The position numbers were made by a program, and so were the translations under genes. The notes below the pieces were generated by a model. That model searched no databases, had not been told where the DNA came from, and was given only the letters and a program-made list of their open reading frames with translations. DNA of 64,000 bases from Myxococcales bacterium (GTDB lineage Bacteria; Myxococcota_A; UBA9042; UBA3505). Below are positions 55,901 to 63,447 of this stretch, one piece after another. How positions within the stretch are numbered: the stretch's first letter is position 1; each line of letters starts with the position of its first letter. The stretch spans positions 62,001-126,000 of the forward strand of contig PBVT01000085.1 of NCBI GenBank assembly GCA_002728755.1. The letters run 5' to 3'.

Positions 55901-58433
55901 TGGGGAAGTTCGGTTTGCTGACGTCCAATTTTCCTAATAGAGCGCGCAGAGGCCGGGTCGCAGGTTCCACAATCGGGCTATGGAACGCATGGCTTACGGG
56001 TAGGGGAATCGCGCGAATGCCCAGCTCGTTGCACCGCTCCACAAGCTTGTCTACGGCCGCCGACTCACCGGCTGCTACGGTCTGATTCGGACTATTTCGA
56101 TTTGCTGCGATCAACATGCCGTCGATCTCGTCGATGAGCTTATCGACCTCTTTGGCGTCGGCGATGATCGAAGCCATTTTGCCTGGATCATCGATCTTTA
56201 CATTGGCCATCTCACGGGCGCGGCTGGTTACAACTCGGACCGTATCCTTCAAGTCGAGAACGCCGGCTGCGGCGACAGCGCCGTATTCTCCAAGACTATG
56301 GCCGGCCACACCGTGAGGGCTAATACCATAGGCCTTCACAAGCTCTGTAAGCGCCAGATCCATGGCGAGGACACCAGGCTGGGTATAGACCGTATAGCGT
56401 AGTTTCTTTTCGCAGAGGTCTTTGTCGAGTCGCCCAAACATAATGTCAGACAATCGCTCTTCAATTGTGTCTTCCATCAAGGTGTCGATGTCATCGATGA
56501 CCTTCTGCGCTACAGAATACTTCTTACACAGCTCGGCACCCATACCGACGTATTGCGAACCCTGGCCCGGATAGACGAACGCTACTTTTCCAGGGGCGCC
56601 ATTCCATAGAGCGACATCTTGTCCCTGGAACCTTTCACCACGAGCCACGAGGGCTTTGGCGCGACGAAGGCGAGTAGCAGCTTCCGCGAGATCGTTACCA
56701 CCAACGACGAGCCGCCATTCACCCACCAGACTGCCAGGGGCTACTGGTGCCGGGTTTTTTGTTGGCGAAGTTTCTAGTTGCGCCAGCGCTGCGTCGACTT
56801 GTTTTTCGATCTCAGCGGTGGTTTTCCCTGCGAAGCCAAGCATGACACCGGGAATCGTATCCACGGAGAGCTGACTATTCGAAATTTCGATGGGAGCATC
56901 TTGGCTTGCTTTTGTAGCCATACGGCCATTCTCCTCAGACCATGCTGCGAGACCAACGGGCTCTAGAGCCTCAACGTCTCCTGCAAGGTCCTCTGGTGCT
57001 TCACCGAGGACCATGTGAAAGTTTGTTCCACCAAATCCAAAGGCGCTGAGACCAACGATCCGTGACTGATCTCCACGGTTCCAGGGTTCGGGCTCTAGTT
57101 GGAGTCGGAACGGAGTATTTTCGAAACCAATCTTTGGATTGGGAGTCTGGACATTAATGGTGGGCAGCTTTGTATTATGTTCCAGACAAAGCAGTGCCTT
57201 AAACATACCTGCTGCGCCAGCACCGGCCTTCAAATGGCCGATATTGCTCTTCACGGATCCCAGAGACACGCTCTGTAGCGCCGCACCGGCCTCGGCGAAG
57301 GTCGCGGACAGAACACCTGCTTCCACGGCGTCACCGACAGTTGTACCCGTACCATGGGCCTCTAAGAGTCCAACTTCCGATGGTGATACACCAGCATCTT
57401 TATAGGCTCGTTGTACGGCAAGGCGTTGTCCTTCTGGGTTCGGAGCCGTAATCCCTTTGCCCTTTCCATCCGAGCTGGCGCCAATGCCGAGAATGACACC
57501 GAGCACACGGTCGCCATCTCGACGTGCATCGCTAAGACGTTTAAGGACGAACGCTGCGCCACCTTCACCCATGACGAAGCCCGACGCTCGACTATCAAAG
57601 GGGAAGCTTCCATCTGCACTCAAGGCTCCAATGCGGCAGAATTTAGCGAACATTTCGGGGCCATTGCAGCGATCTACACCGCCAGCGATGGCCATGTCAC
57701 AATCGTGATGTTGCAACATGCGTCTGGCTGTCATGAATGTAGCCAGACTTGAAGCGCAAGCGGCATCGCATGCGAAATTGGGCCCGCGTAGGTTTAATAC
57801 GTTGGCGATTCGACCAGCGAACACGTTGGCCAACTCACCAGGCATACTGTCTTCGTTAATCGGAGCGTGGTGTGCATCACCAAAATTCTGGCGAGATTCA
57901 TGGATAATCCGCTCTTGTATCTCCGGTGATAGTTCCCGGAACGAAGGACTCTCTCGAAGCGCATTACCGACAAAAGGCCAGTTCATCGTCATGGATGTTC
58001 GTACGTGTTGTTCGCCACCCATACTATTTCCAATTACGACGCCTACGCGCGTGCGATCGAAATCGTTGTCGAGACCGTAGCCGGCATCTTCCAGGGCATC
58101 GGCGGCCGCCGTTACAATCCAGCGTTGACCGTGATCCATACGGTCCGCAACCTTGGGCGGAATACGAAATCGCAGGCTTTGAAACTCAAAGTCCCGTATG
58201 AAGCTACCAATTCGGCTATAGATACCAAATGGGCTGGCAGGATCGGGATCATAGAAATCATCGATGCGCCAACGGTCCTCTGGGACTTCGGTGATTGCAC
58301 TCTGACTTTGCAGCAGAAACTGTGCAAAGGTCTTCGTGTTCAACCCGCCTGGCAATACGCAGGCTTTACCTATAATCGCGATGGCCTGGTCGTCCCAATC
58401 AGCTACTTTTGTATTTGTATTGGTCTTCATCAA
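49902..58433 (-). CDS. PfaA-like multidomain lipid/polyketide synthase
   Basis: Iterative type I megasynthase of 2843 residues. Domains: KS1 (14-477; Cys226 in DAACASS, His360, His400), acyltransferase (about 616-930; Ser713 in GHSLGEYG), a second KS (about 973-1478; Cys1225 in NAACAST, His1373 in the altered 'SHETYTP', His1413) with a coiled insert near 1140-1190, five ACP-like repeats (1550-2070), ketoreductase (about 2100-2560; GGARGI, Tyr2477) and a hot-dog dehydratase-like end (His2603 in DHRISGTAVLP, 'FHGPAFQ'). KS-AT-ACPn-KR-DH is the PfaA plan of polyunsaturated fatty acid synthases; the internal KS2 is extra. No enoyl reductase or thioesterase. All five ACPs have Thr at the expected Ser. 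Product is probably a long-chain or unsaturated lipid. Confidence 0.88.
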   Translation of the reverse strand: MMKTNTNTKVADWDDQAIAIIGKACVLPGGLNTKTFAQFLLQSQSAITEVPEDRWRIDDFYDPDPASPFGIYSRIGSFIRDFEFQSLRFRIPPKVADRMDHGQRWIVTAAADALEDAGYGLDNDFDRTRVGVVIGNSMGGEQHVRTSMTMNWPFVGNALRESPSFRELSPEIQERIIHESRQNFGDAHHAPINEDSMPGELANVFAGRIANVLNLRGPNFACDAACASSLATFMTARRMLQHHDCDMAIAGGVDRCNGPEMFAKFCRIGALSADGSFPFDSRASGFVMGEGGAAFVLKRLSDARRDGDRVLGVILGIGASSDGKGKGITAPNPEGQRLAVQRAYKDAGVSPSEVGLLEAHGTGTTVGDAVEAGVLSATFAEAGAALQSVSLGSVKSNIGHLKAGAGAAGMFKALLCLEHNTKLPTINVQTPNPKIGFENTPFRLQLEPEPWNRGDQSRIVGLSAFGFGGTNFHMVLGEAPEDLAGDVEALEPVGLAAWSEENGRMATKASQDAPIEISNSQLSVDTIPGVMLGFAGKTTAEIEKQVDAALAQLETSPTKNPAPVAPGSLVGEWRLVVGGNDLAEAATRLRRAKALVARGERFQGQDVALWNGAPGKVAFVYPGQGSQYVGMGAELCKKYSVAQKVIDDIDTLMEDTIEERLSDIMFGRLDKDLCEKKLRYTVYTQPGVLAMDLALTELVKAYGISPHGVAGHSLGEYGAVAAAGVLDLKDTVRVVTSRAREMANVKIDDPGKMASIIADAKEVDKLIDEIDGMLIAANRNSPNQTVAAGESAAVDKLVERCNELGIRAIPLPVSHAFHSPIVEPATRPLRALLGKLDVSKPNFPIYSDVTAEEYPTGDGAEDTIRDLLGKQVAASVNWIGIVQNMKRDGYDTFVEVGPKSALSRLILDTLGKNVLAVSTNHPKQGDLASFRNALVSLYAAGLGAPSVAQAIEAQASPGKASSATVEHTPSAVSPVCITGASIGLPGADYEMFADDNFSRLLNGENRIESLPGQLIEKMLGKNIERLVKNASGAGSFERITKTEGIIQLGGRPGKLDVVGDYEVPKSFNQALDITTRMVIAAAMEALKDAHIPVVPRYQVTTTGKKLPSGFQIPESIGKDTGVIFASAFPGIENFTEEYDSIVADRESQARVESLQIALETAEKAGASKETLDALSSQLETAKAASKESEYTFDRRFLFRILAMGHTQLAQFLGLKGPSTHVNAACASTTQALGIASDWIRLGRCKRVIVVGADNVSSDRLMPWFGSGFLAAGAATIESDVTQAAVPFGTQRNGMIVGAGAVGLVLEADGLAESRGVTPLVRILADRFGNSAFHGTRLDVEHISELFTELVEDMSQSAGVPIAEMAPNTVFMSHETYTPARGGSSEAEAQSLRRAFGNASGGVCVANVKGYTGHPMGAGIEDGLLVKILQFGTVPPLANANDLDSAFSDLNLSSGGAFDARFGVRLGAGFGSQIALVGFEKIADGPQTIANPGLYQRFLAECVDATAGEVFLDGRILKARVAEGATEMVAPAVQPEAKATPAPTKAPTADLERGAVVQALLQLVSEQTGYPVDMLAPDLDLEADLGIDTVKQAELFASVREAYNIAPVEDLQLSDYATLDKIADFVMARANSGDGAAAPAPAPAATEPPKAKASPAPTAKPAAQDRDGIVKTLLNMVSEQTGYPVDMLAPDLDLEADLGIDTVKQAELFASVREAFNIAPVEDLQLSDYATLNKIADFVVERSGTGSGQTPTETPAPKVEVKAHVAPAPTGSLDRDEVLKSLLTMVAEQSGYPVDMLAPDLDLEADLGIDTVKQAELFASVREKYNIAPVEDLQLSDYATLNKIADFVLERSGTDSAAASTPAETAPVAAAPKAAATAPAPAATEDRGAILKALLEMVAEQTGYPVDMLEPDLDLEADLGIDTVKQAELFAAVREKYGIAPVEDLRLQDYSTLNRITDFVIEYSGTPAADTAPTPPAPAEKKEAAAPATDLQKPAILKTLLDLVSEQTGYPVDMLEPDLDLEADLGIDTVKQAELFATVRETYGIAPVEDLSLQDYSTLNKIADFVLEYAGSSKGTAPTTSEAVQEEAQATGPEATTVGRFVPAWFEGGVAPAKAPTVESTLVVGKTALAKALGIKGKPTALNKAPEKLEENTALAFDLDALPEEPIEAIMQIRSWLLAGPSRVLLVETGITDDDAWVSAPAKAAAAAFAMSYGREHETAVATLHVQLPKVTAPKKGLHPCHASLRDIAVNGQGIGSIRIDTDGSKRVRGLLQADVPSIPEDFAAPKQVLALGGARGITAQMLESLVASGTKKLVLVGRTGPAEDADRDLMALSQQDRRMKLMEELKERGERATPAAVARLESKAEARLEVATNIARFQELGAKVELVLGDATDPAILEAALKKAAKKSHVDLVIHAAGVDYSRLLTRKSEDEIRQVLNVKIAPMQQLMATFNGVSVGSFLTFSSVAAHFGNGGQTDYAAANAALEALTHTMAQRLEGSSCRSIAWGPFADVGMAARPEIAKALSDRGVEFIPLKAGVSAFMEELVCPIEGATHVVRTQELGALASEQIAIDEPDSPLIGLIKGDTGLAREATVTSEIPYLDDHRISGTAVLPGVVGLSMMDEASRMTSGTNKEVSVFESVEFNQAVRVPDGRSTRVMLAPTSSQREGGSWTLNRVFIDPMGTTRVHPHFRARVSSTTSMGRAPKKNTPTKAENWSHKDLYKKFFHGPAFQVLSEVEADAKAGHAKIRKESIDMAAAPLPALLLEAAFQTVGACEVSSGNMGLPHQAEEVRALQTVSSKDGPFRVHVAKTKSGRFNGVVTGKNGKPVVILKGYKTVNAGNVEKD
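52224..53786 (-). repeat. Five tandem ACP-like domains
   Basis: Units of about 75 residues joined by Ala/Pro linkers, each holding 'GYPVDML(A/E)PDLDLEADLGIDTVKQAELFA'. The residue after the conserved Asp is Thr1588, 1701, 1810, 1922 and 2028. Repeats 1-3 resemble each other most, as do 4-5, so the array grew by at least two duplication events. Confidence 0.92.
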
Positions 58434-58738
58434 AAATCTCGAATTGAATTCAAGGAATCAACGGAAGGTACGGATGTGCCGTTTTCGTGAGTCGGCCCGC
58501 GCATATGCAATGCCCATGCCAGAACGCTTCCAAACTAATAGATAATGAGTTTTGACGGTTTTTTACTGGATTTAAACCGTGTGTTTTACAGCGCAGCGAT
58601 ACGTTTCTTAAATCTTGTTCGGATTACGGCCGGTGAATCCGCGGATCGCAGGATCCTTATGAATATTCGCCAAACCACCCCGGAGTGCGAAATCATTCAC
58701 GCACTGGGTTGGTGGGGGTTACCTTGTGGCGATAGGGC
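58434..58738. other. Gap between lipid kinase and megasynthase
   Basis: 305 bp without a convincing gene; the short ORFs lack ribosome sites and family resemblance. It should contain the promoter of the megasynthase cassette. I found no strong -35/-10 pair, only the inverted repeat listed separately and a 10-bp TTGAATTCAA palindrome close to the start codon. Confidence 0.5.
58555..58580. promoter_or_regulatory. Inverted repeat ACGGTTT-N12-AAACCGT
   Basis: Perfect 7-bp arms spaced by 12 nt, about 120 bp before the megasynthase start. Could be an operator for the cassette or a stem-loop. Confidence 0.35.
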
Positions 58739-59752
58739 CTAAATGAGCCGGATCAGGTTTACGGGCTGCGGAGCAACACGAAGATTGATCTCGTCACGGT
58801 TACCGGCGGCATCGCCAGCAACCTGGTACGGGGTTGGTTCCGAGAACTCGATTTTAACAGACTCGGCCACGAAATCGGTGACGGAGTTACCGTGGTAGGT
58901 CCCTTTCCATAGGGACGGCAGCATTGTAAGCGACTTAGCGACATTGGCCGTTCCGACACGGAGTTGGAACATGGAAGGATACTTGCGGGCGTGCGGAAGC
59001 ATCTTCATGCCATAGCCGTAGTACGGGGTCGTTCCAGCGGCCACCAATGAGACCGGACCTTCGTAAACGACGTCACCATGATCCACAAACTCTTGTACGA
59101 GCCCATTTTCACCAAGAATGAACGCCTGGTCGCCGGTGTTTGTAATACGGGCGGACAATTTACTGCCCTTGAAGGCCTGACTACAACGACGAGGTATGGT
59201 GCGGGAGAAGGCGGCCAGAAAATATCCGACGACATTCTTGACCAATGGGCCAGCGTATTGGCCTGCCAAACCATCTTTCATAGAATTATAATCGTGGAGT
59301 ACCTGTGCATCTAGACCGGCTCCAGCGAAGGGAGACAAGACACCGTCATCGTCGCATAGGAGCGAGATGGGCATGTCGTCTCGTTGCTGCTGGGTCAGGA
59401 AGCTGCGCAGATCGTCTTCCGGCGATGAGGAGGATACCAGATGCGCCAATGCATTACCGGTACCGAGCCGTAGCATGCCAATTCGTGGCCAGGGGCGTCC
59501 TTCCGCGATCTCTTCAAGGCTGTTGATGAGACCCACAAAGGTGCCGTCACCACCGCCAGCAAATACGTTTTCATAGCCTTTATCCAGGATATCACGTACG
59601 GCCTCTTTGGATTCCTCCGGAGACTGGGTGGCGTATACCTGGTGCTCAGGAACCCATTCGTGGATCTGCTCCATGACGTGCTTGTTCACACGGCGAGCAT
59701 TTTGGTTGATGAGCAGGGCGACTTGTTGTCGTTGGTGCATAGAAACATCCAT
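58739..59752 (-). CDS. Diacylglycerol/sphingoid-type lipid kinase
   Basis: Member of the DAGK catalytic family (DgkB/YegS/LCB kinases), which phosphorylate membrane lipids with ATP. The nucleotide signature 'VFAGGGDGTFVGLINSL' is near residue 68, then 'RIGMLRLGTGNALAHLV', and the C-terminal beta-sandwich with 'VAAGTTPYYGYGMKMLPHA' and 'QVAGDAAGNRDEINLRV' (usual form DGE). The start is ATG 59752 (the track's first codon is TTG); 59740 is also possible. It lies upstream of the megasynthase cassette in the same direction, 305 bp away, so a role in the same lipid pathway is possible but unproved. A 14-bp palindrome sits upstream. Confidence 0.85.
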   Translation of the reverse strand: MDVSMHQRQQVALLINQNARRVNKHVMEQIHEWVPEHQVYATQSPEESKEAVRDILDKGYENVFAGGGDGTFVGLINSLEEIAEGRPWPRIGMLRLGTGNALAHLVSSSSPEDDLRSFLTQQQRDDMPISLLCDDDGVLSPFAGAGLDAQVLHDYNSMKDGLAGQYAGPLVKNVVGYFLAAFSRTIPRRCSQAFKGSKLSARITNTGDQAFILGENGLVQEFVDHGDVVYEGPVSLVAAGTTPYYGYGMKMLPHARKYPSMFQLRVGTANVAKSLTMLPSLWKGTYHGNSVTDFVAESVKIEFSEPTPYQVAGDAAGNRDEINLRVAPQPVNLIRLI

Positions 59753-59813
59753 AAGCAAAAACAGAATCTACCGTAGACCGATAGATTTCCGCGCTATAGT
59801 AGCAAGATTCGTA

Positions 59814-59827
59814 CCAGAACATGTTCT
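59814..59827. promoter_or_regulatory. 14-bp perfect palindrome upstream of lipid kinase
   Basis: CAGAACATGTTCTG, 62-75 bp before the ATG. A TACTAT -10-like hexamer downstream would place the site over the -35. It is not the usual SOS box, since the GAAC/GTTC halves are only 2 bp apart. Confidence 0.5.
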
Positions 59828-59916
59828 GTGTAATTTCAAGGTCTTGCGTGTATGAGCGTCCCTCGTGGGCGCGTATTCTTTTTCGCACTGCGTCAAAAGG
59901 GTGGCAGTTTTGTAAC

Positions 59917-62145
59917 TTACGGGATGCCGGCGCAGCCTACACGTATCGGGCAGGAGGAGCATGCATCGATACGGTTTCGAGCTCTTGTGTTTGCAAACCC
60001 GGTCTTGTCGATGGCGGTGACTGTACGCCAGGCTCTTTCGTCCAAGTCGGTGGTTTCAGATTGCTGATCGATAGTACACGGGGGCAGTCCGTGGACTCGG
60101 ACCGTGCAAGAGCTGGTGGCTGTGAGAGCGTCAAGATGACCAATGATGGTGTTTGGCGACCCATCCGTTGGAGTATGGGCCGGATCGTCGACCAGGATCT
60201 CCAGGGTTTGAATGGCTGGATTCTGTGCCCATTCCTGGAGGGTCATGCTCTGGTCGGCCGAATGAAAGACCGCGCTTGAAGCCATCACTGACGAGCGTAT
60301 ACCGGACCGGCCCAACCACTGTATGGCGCGGGCAATCATCGGTTTTCGCTGATCGAATTCTTCGTCGGGCTCCGATGGGAGTTCCAATACGACCCACTGC
60401 ACCTTCATCTGGACAAGAAATTCCAGCACGGTCCTTCGCAATAACTGTGAGCCATCCGTGGACAGTCCGACAATCTGTGTATGGGTATTGTGTGTCGCTT
60501 CAAAAAGTTCTGGAAGCTCTGGGTAGTCCAGCACATTTTGTCCGTGTAGGAAGACACGGGACCGCGGCTTGGAGAGTTGATTGAGCTCGTCTACGAGATC
60601 GGAAAGCGCACGCATCCCTGTAGCAGAGGTGGAATCGTCCATATGGAGGATTGTAGGCATAGCGTCGAGGTCGCGCATGGCCTCTTCAAACGACTCGCGC
60701 ATCAATTTGAGTATCTGCGGATCAAAATCGTCGCCACAGATGACGCTATCCCTATAAAAGAGTGAGGATACATCCCGCTCACGGTCATCGGGATCAGCCC
60801 ACATACCCTCCTTGTCCACGACCCGGAACAGTCTCGTCCCACGAACCGGAGTAGCGTATTGAACCAGGGCGATGGCTCCGTGGTCCCGGCGCATACGTGC
60901 CGCGTGAAGTAGTGTGGTGTTGATGTTGGTGCGGGTCTCGCCGGGGAAGCCGATTACATAGTGAACCTGGCACGGGTAATCGAGAGCGTGCGCCGTCTCC
61001 GCTGTTCGATCGATGTCTTCAATATTGAGACCTTTGCGTACGATGCGGTCCAAGACTTCCTGGTCGGCGCTTTCTGCGCTTACGGTAACCTTTCGGTTGC
61101 CGGCTTTTTTCATATTGGAAACGACCTCTTCATTGAGTCTGTCCGCTCGAAAACCGTTCACAGCGTCCCAGGCCAGTTGAATTTCGGCCATATGTCGAGT
61201 GAAGGACCGGAAGCGTTCCCCGTCCAGATTCATAAGATCATCCAGAAATAGGATACGATCCACCTTATAGTCAGCCTGTAGCGACCCCATGATAGTCGCA
61301 AGGCGCTCCGCGGAGTATCCACGCCAGGACAGGTCAAGAACCTGTTGGGTACAGAAGATACAGGCGTAGGGGCAACCACGGCTGGACATGAAGGGGAGAA
61401 TCCGCTCGCCGGCATGGTATTCTGGTACCAGGTTGTTCCGCTGTGCTTCGTCCATAATGTCGAAATAGCGGTCCATTGGAAGAAGGTGGAATGCGGGGTT
61501 CGGAAACGCATCGGGGTGGAGCGGAAACTGGCCGCTTGCTCGATCGCCTCGCTGGTAGATGTCCTGTTCGAGAGTCGAATTCTTACTTACGCTTTGTAGC
61601 GCAGCGGGTAGGATAGCGTCTGTTTCGCCCTGCAATACAACCTGCAGCCCCAGCTCTTTTGCCACCGGCTCCGGGTCGTAATCGAAATAATTCAACCCAC
61701 CCAGGAACATATCTGCCAGAATACGTGGTGTATTGGGTGCCTTCTTGGCTAAATCTGACGATAACGAAGGCAAAAAGCTCTTTTCCAGATACCGGGGATT
61801 CGCAAAAAAGGAGGCGTGGAGGACGATAATGTCGGGATTGGTGGCAAGAACCAGCTCGGTTAGACTTGGCACATCCATCCCCAGAATATCCTCGGTCTCA
61901 CCCCGAACGAGCGGTAGGGATGGAGCGGAGAATACTGCGTCTACAACAGAAACATTCGCCCCCAGCTGTTCAGCGACGGCCGCGTTGAACAGTAACCCCA
62001 GGTTCATAAACGTGGGATAGTCGATGAAATCATGGGGTAGACGGAATGGCGGCTCTACAAAGGTGACCCGGATACCAGACAGGTCGATGTCGGGTAGAGA
62101 ACTGCCGCGTTTACGGTCATCGGATGTGTGACGGAGCCCCTTCAT
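59917..62145 (-). CDS. B12-binding-type radical SAM protein with second barrel
   Basis: A 742-residue protein. Residues 25-180 look like the cobalamin-binding Rossmann domain of class B radical SAM enzymes, without the DxHxxG base-off motif. The radical SAM barrel follows with Cys258, 262, 265 in 'CPYACIFC', then 'ILFLDDLMNLD' and 'YVIGFPGET'. From about 528 a second barrel-like part appears ('FLHGQNVLDYPELPELF', 'VGLSTDGSQLL') in which the 'GGEP/TNG' motifs are recognisable but no CxxxCxxC exists. It ends in 'HGLPPC' and CSSCPIRVGCAGIP, an auxiliary-cluster-type tail. The reaction is unknown. It may modify a lipid, peptide or tRNA; the context gives no decision. Confidence 0.78.
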   Translation of the reverse strand: MKGLRHTSDDRKRGSSLPDIDLSGIRVTFVEPPFRLPHDFIDYPTFMNLGLLFNAAVAEQLGANVSVVDAVFSAPSLPLVRGETEDILGMDVPSLTELVLATNPDIIVLHASFFANPRYLEKSFLPSLSSDLAKKAPNTPRILADMFLGGLNYFDYDPEPVAKELGLQVVLQGETDAILPAALQSVSKNSTLEQDIYQRGDRASGQFPLHPDAFPNPAFHLLPMDRYFDIMDEAQRNNLVPEYHAGERILPFMSSRGCPYACIFCTQQVLDLSWRGYSAERLATIMGSLQADYKVDRILFLDDLMNLDGERFRSFTRHMAEIQLAWDAVNGFRADRLNEEVVSNMKKAGNRKVTVSAESADQEVLDRIVRKGLNIEDIDRTAETAHALDYPCQVHYVIGFPGETRTNINTTLLHAARMRRDHGAIALVQYATPVRGTRLFRVVDKEGMWADPDDRERDVSSLFYRDSVICGDDFDPQILKLMRESFEEAMRDLDAMPTILHMDDSTSATGMRALSDLVDELNQLSKPRSRVFLHGQNVLDYPELPELFEATHNTHTQIVGLSTDGSQLLRRTVLEFLVQMKVQWVVLELPSEPDEEFDQRKPMIARAIQWLGRSGIRSSVMASSAVFHSADQSMTLQEWAQNPAIQTLEILVDDPAHTPTDGSPNTIIGHLDALTATSSCTVRVHGLPPCTIDQQSETTDLDERAWRTVTAIDKTGFANTRARNRIDACSSCPIRVGCAGIP

Positions 62146-62193
62146 TATCCACAGGCTATCATATTGTGGGCGTAGTGAAAGGGACGAAAGCAG

Positions 62194-63282
62194 TTAGATT
62201 CTAGCAATTCGGGCTCCAAGCATCGCATCGGCCAGAACCAGGAGTAGCATAGATTCCACCATCGGAACGGCTCGAGGGAGGACACAGGGGTCATGTCGAC
62301 CGGAAGCGGTGAACGTCGTCTCCTCACCGTCTGTGGTCACAGTTGATTGCGGCTGAAAGTGTGTTGCAACGGGTTTGAAGCCTACTCGTGTGAGTATCGG
62401 CATGCCGTTGGTGATCCCTCCCTGTATCCCGCCAGAGTGGTTGGTCTGCGTTCGAATCGCGTCGTTATCGTCCTTGATAAACGCGTCGTTGTTGGTCGAG
62501 CCTGTCGTGGTGCAGCTAGAAAAACCACTGCCGATTTCTACACCTTTTGCTGCTGGTAGGGACATCATTGCGCCTGCGATGGTTGCATCGAGTTTTTCGA
62601 AGACCGGTGAACCGAGTCCAGCCGGTACATTGCGAGCCACAACTCCGATCACTCCGCCCACGGTGTCGCGTGCTTTTCGAGCTTCCTCGATCTGGTTCTC
62701 CATTGCTTGCGCTGTTTTTTCATCGGGGCAGCGAACTGGGAACCGATCTACGTCCTCTCGAAGGACCTTGTCGGTATCGACGGATGCCGTCAGTGTGCCG
62801 ACCTGATCGACCCACGCGATCACCTCAATCTCGGACATCTGGGCCAACAGTTGCCGCGCTACGGCCCCTGCAGCGACACGTGCTACCGTCTCACGGGCGG
62901 ATGCCCTCCCTCCACCGCGCGGATCGCGGTGTCCGTATCGAGCCGTATAGGTGTAGTCCGCGTGACTGGGTCGGAAGACCTTACTGATGTCTTTGTAGTC
63001 TCGGCTACGTGCATCCTTATTGTGAACGATCATCGCGATCGGCGAACCAAGGGTTTGACCTTCGTATACTCCGGAAAGGATCTCGACCCGATCGGGCTCG
63101 TTTCGTTTTGTGCCGAGCGGAGTCGAGCCAGGACGTCGGCGATCGAGATCGGCTTGAATGATATCTGGATCGAAGTTTAGTCCGGCGGGACAGCCATCTA
63201 CGATACATCCCATCGCGGGCCCGTGGGACTCTCCAAAGGACGTGATGCGAAACAGATTTCCGAATGTGTTACCGTAAAGCAT
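62194..63282 (-). CDS. aroC: Chorismate synthase
   Basis: Last step of the shikimate pathway: EPSP to chorismate with reduced FMN. Signatures are intact: 'GESHGPAMGCIVDGCPAG', 'RRRPG', 'RPSHADYTYTARYGHRDPRGGGRASARETVARVAAGAVA' and 'GIQGGITNGMPI'. Full length at 362 residues. No other aro gene is nearby. It lies 48 nt upstream of the radical SAM gene in the same direction. Confidence 0.97.
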   Translation of the reverse strand: MLYGNTFGNLFRITSFGESHGPAMGCIVDGCPAGLNFDPDIIQADLDRRRPGSTPLGTKRNEPDRVEILSGVYEGQTLGSPIAMIVHNKDARSRDYKDISKVFRPSHADYTYTARYGHRDPRGGGRASARETVARVAAGAVARQLLAQMSEIEVIAWVDQVGTLTASVDTDKVLREDVDRFPVRCPDEKTAQAMENQIEEARKARDTVGGVIGVVARNVPAGLGSPVFEKLDATIAGAMMSLPAAKGVEIGSGFSSCTTTGSTNNDAFIKDDNDAIRTQTNHSGGIQGGITNGMPILTRVGFKPVATHFQPQSTVTTDGEETTFTASGRHDPCVLPRAVPMVESMLLLVLADAMLGARIARI

Positions 63283-63377
63283 GTCTGATTCTTAGCGTTA
63301 CCGGGCAGAACCCTCAAGTGCCGTTTTTGTGTTTCAAAGGGTTTGTCTGATATTCCCTTTCGAAATCGGAAGCTTGA

Positions 63378-63405
63378 TTGACACGCTCAATGCGATATCT
63401 ACGAT
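63378..63405 (+). promoter_or_regulatory. Candidate promoter for the last lipoprotein gene
   Basis: TTGACA (perfect -35), 16 nt, TACGAT. It would start transcription about 35 nt before the ATG at 63448. Confidence 0.5.
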
Positions 63406-63447
63406 AGTCAGGTACGAAAAAATTCGTCGGGAAGAATAGAGGGAATT

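Noticed and set aside
58545-58742. 65-residue ORF in the megasynthase upstream gap
   Set aside because: No ribosome site, no family resemblance and it runs across the promoter region of the cassette.
59814-59827. LexA (SOS) box
   Set aside because: Bacillus-type boxes have GAAC-N4-GTTC and E. coli boxes CTGT-N8-ACAG; the spacing here is wrong for both.
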